Source: Parelaphostrongylus tenuis (lineage: Eukaryota; Nematoda; Chromadorea; Rhabditida; Metastrongylidae). From it: 64,000 nt of DNA. Numbering within the stretch: the first letter of the stretch is position 1; every line of letters begins with the position of its first letter. The notes below the pieces were generated by a model. That model searched no databases. It was given only the letters and a program-made list of their open reading frames with translations, and was not told the origin of the DNA. This document shows, one piece after another, positions 1-11,342 of the stretch. The DNA lies in assembly GCA_019055375.1 (NCBI GenBank), contig JAHQIW010007074.1:186001-250000 (forward strand), read 5' to 3'. A program made the position numbers and the translations under genes.

Positions 1-566
1 AAGGAAATATTTTCCTTGTAGTTCACACCAGAGAATTGTCTTTGTAATGTGCCGAGAGATACTCTTTTAATGTGACTCCTGCGTGACCCATTTCGGCCCT
101 GGGTTTGTTCGTATCTCATTGGTTTCACCGCTGACATCGTAAAAGAAGGGCTCACCGTTAGAGGCACTGAGGCTGGCTCTTTTCTTGATCGAGATTTAAG
201 ATAACTGTGCTAGGGTACTCTCAAGTTGTCACCATAGACCTATAGGCTAAAGTGCGGTTTCTTACTTACCGCTTGGGTTTCTTTTAGAACGAGGATAAAT
301 CTTGGAGGTGCATTTTCTTGTGAAAATTGCTTAATTCAGAAAAGGCTTGAATATTTATTTGCAGTGCTAACTAGAGTTGTTTTGTTAATCTCAGGTATCC
401 GTTTAAGTACATAAATGTAATAAAAAGAAAAGTAGGTTGTTCTTCACTCTTATATAAGTGACTTTACATGATTGCAGTGATCATTACTACAGCAAATTTG
501 GAGTCAATCCCAACCACTTTTTTCTAAAACATTTTGCAGAATTGTGCAAATAAATTTGTTGTATAG
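1..566 (+). other. 5' intron sequence of the fructose-bisphosphatase gene
   Basis: The first recognisable exon starts at 567 in the middle of the protein (about residue 58 of a normal enzyme). I looked here for the missing N-terminal residues, including the conserved AISSAVRKAG-type stretch, and found none, so the upstream exons lie outside the window. Nothing else stands out in this stretch. Confidence 0.6.
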
Positions 567-3500
567 GTATGGTATTGCTGGCTCAACGAATATGCAAGGT
601 GAAGAAGTAAAAAAGCTTGATGTACTATCAAATGAGCTTATGATCAATATGTTCAAATCCAGTTACACGACATGTGCGCTTCTATCAGAGGAAAACGAAG
701 AGCTAATCAAGGTATTCCTGTAACCGAGTGAATTTTATAGGATATATCAATGATACGCTATTTTTTCAGGTCGAAAAAAGCAAACAGGGCCATTATTTTG
801 TGGCGTTTGATCCTCTCGACGGTTCGTCGAATATTGATTGTTTAGCACCAACTGGAACAATTTTTGGAATCTATAGGAAGGTGGGATATAATTCATTTTC
901 TTATTTGCATGAAAAAGCACGTTTAGCACTGATTTGGCGTGTCGTGCACTCTTGATCCCTCATTCGAATCTTCACATTGGGCCAGCCAAAGACTCCATGA
1001 GTTAGCCAGTTTTATAAGAGACTATAAAAATACTGATTTGGTACATTGGAGGATCATTTGAGCGAGCTGTATAGTCCGGTATGCATTCAGTCAGCTTTGA
1101 AGTGCTACATACGTAGTCGGATGCGTAGTGTGTAGAAGCAGTCTTAAATCTTTTTGAGATGAATATTCTTTTTATAGGGGAAGAGGAAAGAGCTCGACGT
1201 TCTATGTTGACTACGAATGATACGTTTTATGGGGCTAGTGGGCGACTGAACTTTTACTCTTATCGTGCAAATGAAGTAGCATATGTCACATAGCGGAAGA
1301 AAGAAGACCCTCAATAATGACAAGAGTAGCGTTTAGAGTAATCTATTTATAGAAAAGTGATGGTGACGTCACACTGGACGATGTACTAAGACCAGGAAGA
1401 GAGATGGTGGCTGCTGGATATGCTCTCTATGGTTCAGCGACCATAGTTGTTTTCACTACTGGTAACGGTGTAAATGGATTCACTCTCGATCCAGTGTGTC
1501 CATTCACTTGTTTCTTCCTCTTATCGCTAAAATGTTCTCTTTTTCTATTTTTTCTAAGTTTGAATTTTGTTTTACGACGCTTAACATTCATATAAGGTTC
1601 TAATGTGGAGAGAATTTTGTATTTCTCTTTTCAGATGATTTTTTGTCCTTTTCGCCTATACTCAACAAATATTTCATTTCAGTCTATTGGTGAATTCATT
1701 CTCACTCATCCTAATATGAAATGCAAACCGAAAGGCTCCACTTATTCGGTTAATGAAGGATACACAGCAACTTGGAGCAAAGGAATAGCGGAGTATATTC
1801 GCACACGAAAAGAAGATCACCCAGGAAGGAAGGTAATTATTGTGAATTCATATCCCAAAATGATGCAGGCTTTTCTTGCACATATTACAATCATTATTGC
1901 TATCGTACTGCAATTGAATTCAAGATTTCTTATATATTTATTGCTTTTTCGCCGCGTTTCAATGCTTCAAACTCAAAACGGGTTCAACTCCCGTCCGAGG
2001 TCGAATTTTTGCTTACCACTAAGGTCTCTCAGGTTGATTTGGAACAATCATTACTATCATTGCTAGCATTATCATCACCGCTCATTACTACTAATATTAT
2101 CACCATTGCTATTATTATCATTATTAATGTGACCACTTGTCACATATACTGTGCATCGCAGCACTTTGTGCATTCAATTAGTTTCCTCACGTCAGTGGTC
2201 TCAACGGTCTTCCAACGCTTCTCATGTTGTTTTGACTGCTGTTTCAAGATTTCCTCTTGCTCATGAAAGTCTACTAAATTGCTGGACGAGATGAATTATC
2301 CTGTTGTCTTGAAGATAGTCGAGCTAAAGTCATATCATTTGATTGCAAGAGAGTATCGAGGGTGGGCTTGCAATTGGCAGCCTTCTTGGATTTACCCTGA
2401 AATCTCCTAGATAAAAGCGGTCTGTGCTAGAAAATAGTACTTATGTGCTACTAGTGAGTCCCGGTAGGATGAAGCAGGCACCTGCACAGCACTAGACCTC
2501 AATGGCTCAGAACATGTCATATACTTACCAGATCATCATTACCTGAGCGAGGTTTTTTAAAAAGCGGTAGAATGGAGAGGTATGATTCATTTTGAAAAGC
2601 CACAACCTGGACTACCGATTACTACAATGTCAGATAATTTCATCGTCTGACTTGGGGTAATTTATTGCTCGGCGTTGATTCCCTCACATCAGTCTCAAGG
2701 GATCGGCTGAACTGAGGACGGCGCTTCTGGTGAATCCCGGTACGATGAAATAGGTTCCTGTATAGCAATTAGGCCTTGATGTCTCAAAACACGCTGTATC
2801 TTTACAACATTCAGTAGTAATTTCAGTATTTTCCAGTATTTTATAGATTTGGTGATCTCTAGAAATTCTAAAACTTGAAAAAAAGCTTCATTACCGAAAG
2901 TCGAGCGTGATTTTTCCTTCTTTTTTGAAAAAAATAAAGCCTCTCTTGTCTATGGAATTTTTGGGTGATGTATGAAAATGGAACGGGAATTTCCAAGGCA
3001 AGGAAAATGGCATCGCTAACACTGACCTGTTCACTATCAAGGATTTTAATCTAGCACTTTTTTCATCCGTCTCACAGTTTTTTTTTTTACTGTGCGGATC
3101 CAAGTACTAGCATTATGTTCGTTTTTCGTCTTCTTCGTGAATGTTGTAGATTACTAGTCGATCACGTCTCATTCGATTCGAGGATAGGTTTTCTATGGCG
3201 TTCCACAGGCTGTTCGTTGTTGACTATGACTAGCATGGTCAAAAACTTTGTACTCGAGCTGCATACTGTACTTCTGAGAAACGTGTTCTGTAGGGATATT
3301 TTGAATTTAACACTGTAGGCCTGAACAGGAGAATGTGTATTACGATGGTTAGAGGTTATGTGTCAGATCCATGTGGTATTGCTTTGATCCATCACCCTGA
3401 GTAAGCCATTTTTCCTCTTTCACTACAGAATAGAAGTGTATTTGCGCCAGACTTGTTTGGGAAGACGAAATTCATATCGGTTGTTAATGGAAGATATTGT

Positions 3501-5205
3501 ACAGGTCAAATGTGTATTTAGTCAGTTGTGCACAGAGAACTCGAATACATGACTCATCCTTAAGCAGTTAATCGACACCATACATCCCATCTTTTATTTT
3601 TCACCTCTGGAACGCTGATTTCAGGCTATGGGTTAACGATATGTTGGATCAATGGTAGCTGATGTTCATCGAGCACTATTAAATGGTGGCATCTTTCTAT
3701 ATCCGGCAACTGCAAGTTCACCAAATGGCAAAGTAAGAGTAAAAGATATCACTGAATAGACCAAATGATATTCTTTTTATTTAACCGCTTATAGCGGTGG
3801 AATGATGTTCCAAAGATATACCCATTGATGTAGAGTGATGTGCAAAACTTTCGAGTCAGCCGGGACTAGAACCTGCACCTTACCTTTCCGGTAATGTGTG
3901 CTCTATCCGTTTCACTATTGACGCCCATTTTGCACATCGCTCTTTTTGCGCTACAGCGCACCTATCTGTCAGCCGCCAGCCGTCAACGGCCTGGCCCGGG
4001 TGGTCGGTTTCAACATTGAACCCAGTCACACTGACAGATTTTGGGTATTATAGATTAAATGATATTCTTTTTATTCAACCGCTTATACTGGTAGTATGAT
4101 GTCTACTTTGACTTTAAGGTGGTATGATGCCGACTACCCGGGCCAGGCTGTTGTCGGCTGGCGGCTGACAGATAGGTGCGCCGTAGTGTAGAAAGAGCGA
4201 TATGCAAAATGGGCGTCAATAGTGTAACGGATAGAACACGCATTCCCGTGAAGAGTGAGGTGCAGGTTCTAGTCCCACCTGACGCGAAAGATTTGCACAT
4301 CACTCTACATCAATGGGTATATCACGAAAGTGTTTCGTTTTTCATAGGTTCAATGTCATTTTGCAGTGAAAATCTAATAACACTGGTTGTCCTGTTAGAG
4401 GATTTTGTTGTCAACCTATCGCTTTAAAAAAGCTGAATTTTTTGTTTTCGTCGAAGATTTAGCTAAGAGATGACCATCTCGCTCGTATTTCTTGTCATTC
4501 GAAACATTCGTTGGTTGAGAAATGTTACACTGTGTTAGAAAATACAGAATATCAGGGCAATCGTACATAGTTTATCATTAAAGCTAACAGTATACTGCTA
4601 AATTATGTTGCTTAATACCTGAACATTTTATTCTCGTCACCTTCCAATAGTATGACAACTGATGAGTCTGCAAAATTTGAGATGACACAAGATGTCTAGG
4701 GTTATCATCAATGATCCACTGGGGACCACCTACGTTTTTCCCATAAAGAAGTGGAAATTTTTGCAACAGACTCCAATATACATTTCGATCTTTTTTTCGC
4801 AGCTTGTAATAAAAAGGAGAAATAAGTACCCAGTTTATAGAAAATCAGGAATAGGTAAAAAATAATCTCTTTGTTTGGAATCTAGTTCGGAGATGATATT
4901 ATCAGATTTGCAGTAGTTTCTTTCCTTTCCTATCTTCTGCGATTTGAGACACTACGGTTACAGCTACGGCTTCTTTACGAATGTAATCCGATGGCAATGA
5001 TCCTTGAACAAGCCGGAGGTGTAGCCACCACTGGAAAAATGCGCATATTGGACATTGTTCCGAAGAAGGTTTAAAAGTTCAAATTTTTCAATACTATATG
5101 TGATTTGACAAGTGATTTCAGATTCACGAGCGTGCTCCGGTTATACTCGGTTCAAGGGATGACGTCACGGAAGCGATGGAATTCATTGAGAAATATGATT
5201 CATAG
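567..5205 (+). CDS. fbp-1: Fructose-1,6-bisphosphatase, 5'-partial, seven exons, with an in-frame stop
   Basis: Class I fructose-1,6-bisphosphatase removes the 1-phosphate of fructose 1,6-bisphosphate, the committed cytosolic step of gluconeogenesis. Exons: 567-711, 770-880, 1353-1493, 1683-1832, 3625-3732, 4964-5068 and 5122-5205 (TAG). All internal junctions are GT-AG and phase 0. They encode 280 codons, matching about residue 58 to the C-terminus of the roughly 338-residue animal enzyme; the N-terminal AMP-site region is upstream of the window. Visible landmarks are YGIAGSTN at the start of the first exon, the acidic LLSEENEE metal-site segment at its end, the active-site motif [13 protein letters not shown] in exon 2, [12 protein letters not shown] in exon 3, [11 protein letters not shown] and GGIFLYPA in exon 5, and LLYECNPM followed by LEQAGG (metal-binding Glu) in exon 6. 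Codon 4 of exon 5 is TAA (3634-3636). This is therefore a nonsense allele, a pseudogene or an assembly error. Identification is very secure; functionality is not. Confidence 0.93.
1965..2035 (+). repeat. S4 tRNA-like repeat fragment
   Basis: Contains the B-box-like GGGTTCAACTCCCGT, then CCGAGGTCGAATTTTTGCTTACCACTAA, shared with copies near 52060, 54080 and 54665. Only the 3' half is present. It lies in intron 4 of the fructose-bisphosphatase gene. Confidence 0.55.
2038..2132 (+). repeat. Imperfect ATT/ATC trinucleotide repeat
   Basis: A run of interrupted ATT, ATC and ACT triplets in intron 4 of the fructose-bisphosphatase gene. It produces long spurious open frames and is not coding. Confidence 0.6.
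2445..2492 (+). ncRNA. Degenerate hammerhead-like motif, family F4, copy 1
   Basis: Stem I GTGCT/AGCAC closes the motif. The core reads CTAGTGA instead of CTGANGA, so two catalytic positions are changed. Stem II is GTCC/GGAT over a CGGTA loop, followed by GAAG and a long stem III CAGG/CCTG. It lies in intron 4 of fructose-bisphosphatase, about 280 bases before a second, related copy in the same orientation. Predicted inactive. Confidence 0.45.
2721..2766 (+). ncRNA. Degenerate hammerhead-like motif, family F4, copy 2
   Basis: Core CTGGTGA (2727-2733, one change from CTGANGA), stem II region with the same CCCGGTA loop as copy 1, an intact GAAA (2747-2750) and a stem III AGG/CCT. Upstream it shares GGGATCGGCTGAA with the F2 repeat at 38620. 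Downstream both F4 copies carry a TAGRCCTTRATG segment and then CTCA-AACA. Predicted weak or inactive. Confidence 0.45.
3075..3245 (-). repeat. S2 tRNA-Ser-type SINE, 5'-truncated
   Basis: Matches other S2 copies: a poly-T tract, CTGTGCGGATCCAAGTACT, then a segment ending in GTTCGTTGTTGACTA. The tRNA-like head is missing. It lies in intron 4 of fructose-bisphosphatase. Confidence 0.55.
3634..3636 (+). other. In-frame TAA inside fructose-bisphosphatase exon 5
   Basis: After the acceptor at 3623-3624 the phase-0 reading is Ala-Met-Gly-stop, then Arg-Tyr-Val-Gly-Ser-Met. The family normally has a short Pro-Tyr-Gly-like segment and then Arg-Tyr, the residues that contact substrate. The other two frames hit stops within 40 bases and lose the conserved sequence, so no alternative acceptor rescues it. 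The bases TATGGGTTA followed by CGA would read Tyr-Gly-Leu-Arg in a shifted frame, so a missing base before TAT and an extra A after TTA could also explain it. That looks like either two sequencing indels or two compensating mutations. Confidence 0.75.
3757..4040 (-). repeat. S3 tRNA-derived SINE, nearly full copy
   Basis: Read on the minus strand it has a GGCCAGGCCGTTGACGGCTG head, an A-box-like region, GTGCAGGTTCTAGTCCCGGCTGAC as B box, then TTTTGCACATCACTCTACATC and a tail ending in ACCGCTATAAGCGGTTAAATAAAAAG. It lies in intron 5 of fructose-bisphosphatase and forms a palindrome with the copy at 4125-4330. Confidence 0.7.
4045..4130 (-). repeat. S3 SINE 3' tail fragment
   Basis: Repeats the AAATGATATTCTTTTTAT plus AACCGCTTATA tail segment also seen at 3757-3797, in direct orientation to it. 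It sits between the two opposed S3 copies. Confidence 0.55.
4125..4330 (+). repeat. S3 tRNA-derived SINE, inverted partner
   Basis: CTACCCGGGCCAGGCTGTTG head, GGCTGGCGGCTGACAGATAG, a degenerate tRNA-like centre with GCAGGTTCTAGTCCCACCTG as B box, and GCACATCACTCTACATCAATG. It is complementary to 3820-4010 over about 190 bases, so the pair can fold into a long hairpin in the pre-mRNA. Confidence 0.7.
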
Positions 5206-5329
5206 ACTACCTTTTCTTTGAGAATTTAGTTTTCAACGGTGTTGCATGTATAGCAGCGGGGGTATAGCCCGTCATAGCCAGTGATTTGATCTCTTTGTTT
5301 GAGTGTTGCCGTTGACGGGTAGTGATGTT

Positions 5330-6412
5330 GACGTCTCGAATGAATATTAGTTGTATTACAGAGGATAATTAGACAACTCAAAAATATATACATAAGTACA
5401 ATAATAATACATTAAGAACATAAAAATAAGAACGACGCATAGCTGTATAATACGATAATACTGCGATATGAATAAGTGCGTAGTGATAAAGTGAAACGAT
5501 ATAAACTGAGGATTGGTGAGTGGATATAAACTGAGGATTAGTGAGTGAAGTAAACTGATAACGTGAGCTGAGATTGCGGGGCTAGACTAGGCGGTACACC
5601 TCCGGGTGCAGTTATGCTTGCCTCGAGCAAGACCTAAACACCGAGGATAGCAGCCAGTGGGTGATTACATACGTCGGAATTCTTCTCGTAGGCTTTATAC
5701 ATGGACTGGATCCCATCCCCGGTGGCGGGTTAGGCAGAACCCATATGGATTTGGTCAGCCGCCGTAGCCGTGAGATCCGTTTACCATGCTATGGGCTTCA
5801 TTAGCAACTAGTAAAGTGAGAATATAATGAGAAATAGAACGACTAGAAGAGAACATATCAAACCATAACGGACGGGTGTGAATAGCGACCGCGGGAGATT
5901 ACGAAATTGTCCCGAACCTCGATGACACCTCAGCACCTTGACCATTTACGAGAGCACATAACGTTTTTCTCTCTGTGCTACCACGGCGCTCTCAGAGAAG
6001 TAGCAACGGCTCCATGGAACCAAGTGGGGTCACTACTGATTATATATGGGCAGGATCTCTTAACCGAGGTGGTGGGCCTAGCATAGCCTAAGTGAGTTTG
6101 CTCCTCCACTGAAGCGCTATGGTCCTCTGACAATTCGACTGGGTTCAGTTAACAATTGTACGAACACAACCTTATGATAGGAGTTAGGTACACGACAACG
6201 AGATTGTGTGGAGAGTGGTCCGGATGAAGTCAAACGACCGTTCGGACGATGCCCCGTGATCGAACTGACTGAGGTTCGTGGCAGCTGGGTCCCGCCCGCG
6301 CCGCTTGGACCATTTTCTCTCCAAGGTCCTCGAACCTCTGCGATACCACTTGCTCTCTAAGGTAATGAAGCATCTGCGTTGCCTAAATTATCATGTAATT
6401 ATAAGGATTCTA
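5330..6412. repeat. LTR-like repeat, copy 1
   Basis: The right 470 bases match 53290-53768: shared blocks include GATATGGGCAG, GTGGGCC followed by AGCATAGCC, GTGAGTTTGCTCC, a block ending in CGACCGTTCGGA, the CTCTGCGATACCACTTGCTC block and the terminal CCTAAATTATCATGTAATT. The left part is more divergent and has a 25-base direct duplication (GATATAAACTGAGGATT plus GTGAGTG, twice near 5497-5550). GC content is higher than in the flanks and there is no open frame. Possibly a solo LTR; class not proven. Confidence 0.5.
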
Positions 6413-7905
6413 TAGTCAAAATCAATTCAATCTGAACGATGTATTTTATCCCTTGAATGACCTCCTTTCTTCAATGTAACGGTCGAAAAAAATTCTGTTT
6501 CACATTCAAGCACTCCTCTGCGGATGAAGGTTTTTTTTTCTAATGAGCACCAATAATCATCAAATAGGACGAATCTGGTGTACTTGGTTCTCGAAAAGAA
6601 CTTTTCGGAGTGCTGTAACAGTCAACAGGAGATAAGATTTTAGAAATGTGGGCCATTTTCGACGTCCGTATCATTTTGACCTCTTGGAAGGAACGAGTTG
6701 ATTTTTTAGAGTTATAGTAGCCATTCAAAATTTAATATCTTGAAAATTCTGACGATATAATTCATTTTCAAAACGACTCCCTTAATACACTCTAACAGTT
6801 TTTTTTGCTGAACTTTCAATAATTCTTCGATAGCCTAAATATCGACGATTTCCATAATAACTTTGTTTTTTAGAAATAACTCTTTATTGCACCTTAGCAG
6901 TCAAAAGAAGATTACGTTTCGCAGTCAGCTGATTTTGCTAAAGCACGGTGACTTATGGCCAATGTCGCGAAATCCCTCCTCTCTAAAAAATACTCTTCAA
7001 TAAAAAAACATATTTTTGAAACCGCTGATATTTCTACTATCGAATGGTAATTAATTTTCTGTGGGAAAGCTGTATCTAGCGCGAAATCCTTAAGTGTGAA
7101 ACAGAGTGTTATTTTGATTGTTGCTACGCTAAAAGCAAGCCATTTGAGAAACAAAATACACTGATCAAATTTACTTGATTTCAACTATCGAATGAATGCT
7201 AATAACTTAGTGGAATTGGTCTCTTCTAGAAAAAACCAAAGGCTCACGAGCGCAGTCCTTAAAATGCGATTGCACGTGACGGGAATTGTTCTTAAAAGGA
7301 AGGATTTTTAAGACAGTCTGTTGTAAGTCTTTTTGGATATACGTCAACATAAGTTCTGTTAATGATAATTTGTTTTTCTAGGAATAAAGTTTGTAATAGT
7401 CAAAATCTAACTGTATAAACCCAAGCCCTCCATGAAACAGAAAAATTGGATTGCGATTGCAAAATGTATTTTTTTTACCTATTAATAGAACGTACTGTGG
7501 AATTAATTTCAAACAACGAGCTTGGTGTAAGAATTAGATATTTCAAAGCTATCGATTGACTTTAGAAACATCAAGAAAGTAAGAGAAATTGTCCAATAAC
7601 AGTTGAAATTATACTTCCTTTCTCCAAGAATGTGGCTTTTATCCTTCGAAAAGGCAAGATTTTGGGAAGCATTAGTATTAATTTTGGCAAAATCTTCCTA
7701 GTCTTTTGAGAAATATTTCATCGTGTTCGGATAATTACTTTTTATTGAGGACATGATCAACTCGAATTTGTACGCACCAATCTTCGTAATCAGTCCGATC
7801 GGTGCGCTAAGCTGAGTTCATAATGACCCTCATCGTCCGCAATGGGATATGTAAGAAGTAGAGTTCCAAGGAGGGTTTTCATTTTCACAAGGTACTTATT
7901 TCAGG
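6413..7905. other. Intergenic, nothing recognised
   Basis: AT-rich, with short chance open frames on both strands (for example 6912-7184, minus). I see no splice-framed coding, no repeats shared with the rest of the window and no RNA genes. Confidence 0.4.
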
Positions 7906-7910
7906 TTGTA

Positions 7911-8012
7911 CAAGAGCTCCTTACCAGACCACATGACATGTTGGTTCAAGAATAATGAAGAGATCTATTGAAATTTCAGCGTAGTCCTAATAAAACACTC
8001 GAAATGAAGGTT
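7911..8012 (+). repeat. F1 foldback element, 3' end fragment
   Basis: CAAGAGCTCCTTACCAGACC and ACATGACATGTTGGTTCAAG, then a segment ending in CACTCGAAATGAAGG, match the sequence downstream of the ribozyme in other F1 copies. The ribozyme itself is missing. Confidence 0.65.
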
Positions 8013-9840
8013 CCTTATTTTATTTGTAAGCTGAACACTCATGAAATGATTCAATAAAACCATCGCTGTCTGCCTTGTATTGAAGATTCATTTGTGAAAT
8101 GTACCGCAACATCTTCACAAGAATTTCGCTGTTCTCATCCACTTAATTAGTCAATACAGCAAAATAAAAACAGATTCAAGAGAAAATATATTCTTGTCAA
8201 AGTGTATTTACCTCCATCACAGAGAACGAAAAATTGCAATGGAGCTATGAGAAGAACAACATTACTGGCAGAAAGTGCATGCCACAAATTAACTATGACG
8301 TATGTTTTTATTCATAGGCACTCTTTCGAGCGGATTTGCCGGACATCATATGTATTTCTTGATATTGTTTCTCCTCAAAAACTGAAAATTACATGAGGAG
8401 CGGTCACAAAAAGTTAGTGGTCAACACTCCTGCCCTCTAATCCCTCTAGATACGTGTAGAAGAAATTAGGGTAGCCAAAAATTGCTCTCATACAATTCAC
8501 TTTCTGTGATTCTCAGAAGCTTTTAGAGCATTGCTCTTCAGAGCGGTTTTGTAGAACTAAATGAAATATTACGAAGATCAAGATCGCTTATTTTAAATAG
8601 AACTCTGATTTGGATATTTATCAAACTCCTCGATTAGCTTATGAAAGTTCTAAAAATGGATTCGGTGCCACTTACCTCCACTTAATGCCCTTTTTCTTAT
8701 GTTTCGTGGTCATTCTAAGGATAAAGCATTAGAAATCAGAGATAGATAAATGAATTTTTAGAGCAAGTATACGGCTGAGAAAAGATATGAGGACCTTGGA
8801 TATCTCGGCATCCTTATAGAGAAATTTTTGGAGTGAAAAAGGAAGGAAAAGCAAAATATACTGTAGAAAAACTGCATGCTCGGGCTGTTCATTCCACAGA
8901 ACCTCTTGCACAAGAAAGGTTTGATTGCTGGTAGACCCCAAAGTGAAAGAAACCCGCCACTGTCACTCAAAAATCTGATGGTGAATCAAACGAAGTGAGG
9001 GTCGTCTTTATGGTAATAGATTAATCCAAAGGTGGCCATCCTTCTTTTGGCTAACATAAATCGATGAATACTTTTGAATTCAAGCCACAAACGTTTCAAG
9101 ACAGGTCTAACTTAGAACTTTAGAAAAGAGAATTTTTTCACAGTCATCATGATGCCAACAAATGAAATTCCAAGATATCAGTGACGCTAAATCGTTCTCT
9201 TATGCTGATATGACCCTCTGTCACCCAACTTTGTAGATGTCTGGAAGCCGTTTAAATATAATGCGCTAGCGCCTAACACGAATCTATACAATTCATTCAG
9301 CTTAGTTGACTAATGGATAGGTTGCACGCCATTCTCAGGAGTAATTTCATTTCGTTTCACAATCATTCGCATATCAAACGAGAGCACCACTTGAGTGTAT
9401 TATGGTGACATGTCGTTGAGATGTGCTCAAAGCGAAAGAAAGCCAGTTAATGAGAGCGAAAGAAAGCCAGTTAATGAGAATGAACTCTTAGCTGACGAAT
9501 CGCAGCGACATGACTGCGTTTGAAGTTAGTGACTGCTTCCAAAGTCAAACCACCATGCCATGGATTGTAGTGAGTTTAATAGAACTCCGTGGAATCTAAT
9601 GATCTTAGCTTCACGTACGTGCTCCGTACCCTATTAAGGAAGCTTCTGATTTTTTGAGATCCATGAATCACTCATCACGAAGGGGTTGAATGCCTTGCTA
9701 TACCAAGTAATTACGTTTATTTGTTGTTTTTTAACGATTTCTTCTTGTTTGCTGCCGCGTTTGTTTTGAAAATTAGACAACATTCGGTGCTGACAGATTT
9801 TCAAAAACATTTAGAAGATAATTAATATACCAGTTTTTGA
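8013..9840. other. Intergenic; one local duplication
   Basis: No gene recognised. A 24-base unit beginning GCGAAAGAAAGCCAGTTAAT is duplicated in tandem at about 9430-9479. The rest is AT-rich and featureless. Confidence 0.4.
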
Positions 9841-9870
9841 CGTTATTGATATATAGTAGCAGAGATTTCG

Positions 9871-10272
9871 TTGTTCTTTGTATGGTTAGTTGAGAAGCAG
9901 TTACAACTTGTTATTTGCTTTATTCTCATTTGTTATGAAACCATAATCTATACGAAAATATCAGTACGAGAAGGATCAACGTCTAAACGGGTTTTGTCCA
10001 GCAATCATTCACGAAAACCTACAACTCGCAAGCGGGTGGGAATTCACAAAGATCGTCGTCCGAACAAATGGGTCAAGAAATGCCTCGTCAATGCTGAACT
10101 GCTACGTATTTGGTTTTTATGCTTGGAGCCCCTAATCATGAATCCGCCCGCGAGTTTCATACGAGAATCTATTATTTTCAATTACAGGAAAACGGAAGAT
10201 TTATTTAATGGCCTCACTTTTTTGGAAGGTGAAGAACTATTCACTCAATGGACTAGTCTTACATTACCATGA
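9871..10272 (+). other. Open frame of 133 codons, unrecognised
   Basis: A longer than expected open frame for this AT-rich DNA, with a basic centre (SRKPTTRKRVGIHKDRRPNK). Its N-terminal third is hydrophobic and AT-rich. An acceptor-like TTTCAATTACAG falls inside it at about 10176-10187, so parts may be exons read in other frames. I recognise no family. It may be chance or an eroded element. Confidence 0.2.
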
Positions 10273-10851
10273 CATGAATTGAACTACGCATTTCTTGATA
10301 AACATTACAACGCAGAGACAGCCTCGTTCTCATTTTCTGATTGGGAACATCTAGAAATTTTTCAGGCTATCTCAATCATGGAAATCCCTTCTATGGTCAC
10401 CGAAGCCTCAAGTCAAGTATTCAAAATCCTCTCGACTATTTTTCTTAGAGGTTTTCTATCCCGAAATTTTCGCTCAAAATGGTTAAGCGTTGGTGAATAT
10501 TTCGAAAATCTATTCATTTACTGAAACTCTATCAATGCTTGGAACAACATTTGAAGTTTAATAAAAGGAAAGGAAATGCTTTTACAGACTAGCTACCAAT
10601 TCAGAACAGTGGTTTGGAAATCCTGGCTACACCTTATTACTGCTATTTTCCTGGGTAAAAGCCGTGAATATCCTTGTTCATTGTTTCCCCGGATCTCAGT
10701 GACATCTGAAACGATCATCCTGGTTTTTCATTTCACAACTTGTCACCACACGCCTCGCCCTCCAGCATCTGTCACCATCATTGCTGATTCTCTTTTATGG
10801 TTACTCGCTACGATATTTTGCTTCTTGTAAATTTTGAGGTAAAATTCATTC

Positions 10852-11077
10852 AGGAATTTCGGCTTTCACATCATCCTTACGCTGTCGGTTGACTTTCCTT
10901 CCTATTTCTGCTTTTGACTTCGGCCTACCATCATCTCCGAATCAGCAAGCAGGAAACCCGGCCAAGCCACCGCCGAAATCACTCCGACATCGTGAAGACC
11001 TGAAAACGCCTTTGCAAGATTACGTCAGGAAACCAAAGAGTATCTTAAGTACGACCAGCAATATAAAAAAAGGATAA
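10852..11077 (+). other. Candidate coding exon cut by a SINE
   Basis: After the acceptor ATTCATTCAG the frame stays open for about 75 codons. The second half has balanced third positions and a proline-rich then basic composition: NQQAGNPAKPPPKSLRHRED, then LKTPLQDYVRKPKSIL. The frame ends inside an S1 SINE inserted at 11066. Without the SINE the frame would run on past 11356 for about 20 more codons. No family recognised; intron-exon structure uncertain. Confidence 0.3.
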
Positions 11078-11342
11078 AGCTCTCGGCGTTGATCAATCCC
11101 TGAGGGATGCGCCATGCATTCGACTTCAATTTTTAACTTTGTTTGAGGTGATTGAATGCATATCTGGCTTTTACAATGACTCGCGGAGGCCTCCCGCTGA
11201 ACCGAGTCAGTGCTGCTCATCATTCCAGACAAGTCTGAGACCTGTCTGGTACCAATTTACCGACCCCGGAGGGATGGATGGCTTGGTGAGCCATGAGCGC
11301 GAGATCGAACCATTGACCTCTAACCACTGCGCCACATGCGCT
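11066..11342 (-). mobile_element. S1 tRNA-derived SINE with target-site duplication
   Basis: Minus-strand order: GCGCATGTGGCGCAGTGGTT (A box), GGTTCGATCTCGCGCTCATG (B box), GGCTCACCAAGCCATCCATC, body, then a tail ending in CTTTATCCTTTTTT. The 14-base repeat CGACCAGCAATATA flanks it exactly at 11052-11065 and 11343-11356, the mark of target-primed retrotransposition. It is the cleanest S1 copy in the window. Confidence 0.85.

Noticed and set aside
1605..2266. Long plus-strand open frames of 153 and 164 codons
   Set aside because: They are fructose-bisphosphatase exon 4 read on into intron 4, including an ATT-rich simple repeat.
4655..4700. CTGATGAG with GCAAAA nearby as another hammerhead
   Set aside because: No stem II closes, GAAA is absent and no stem I can be drawn.
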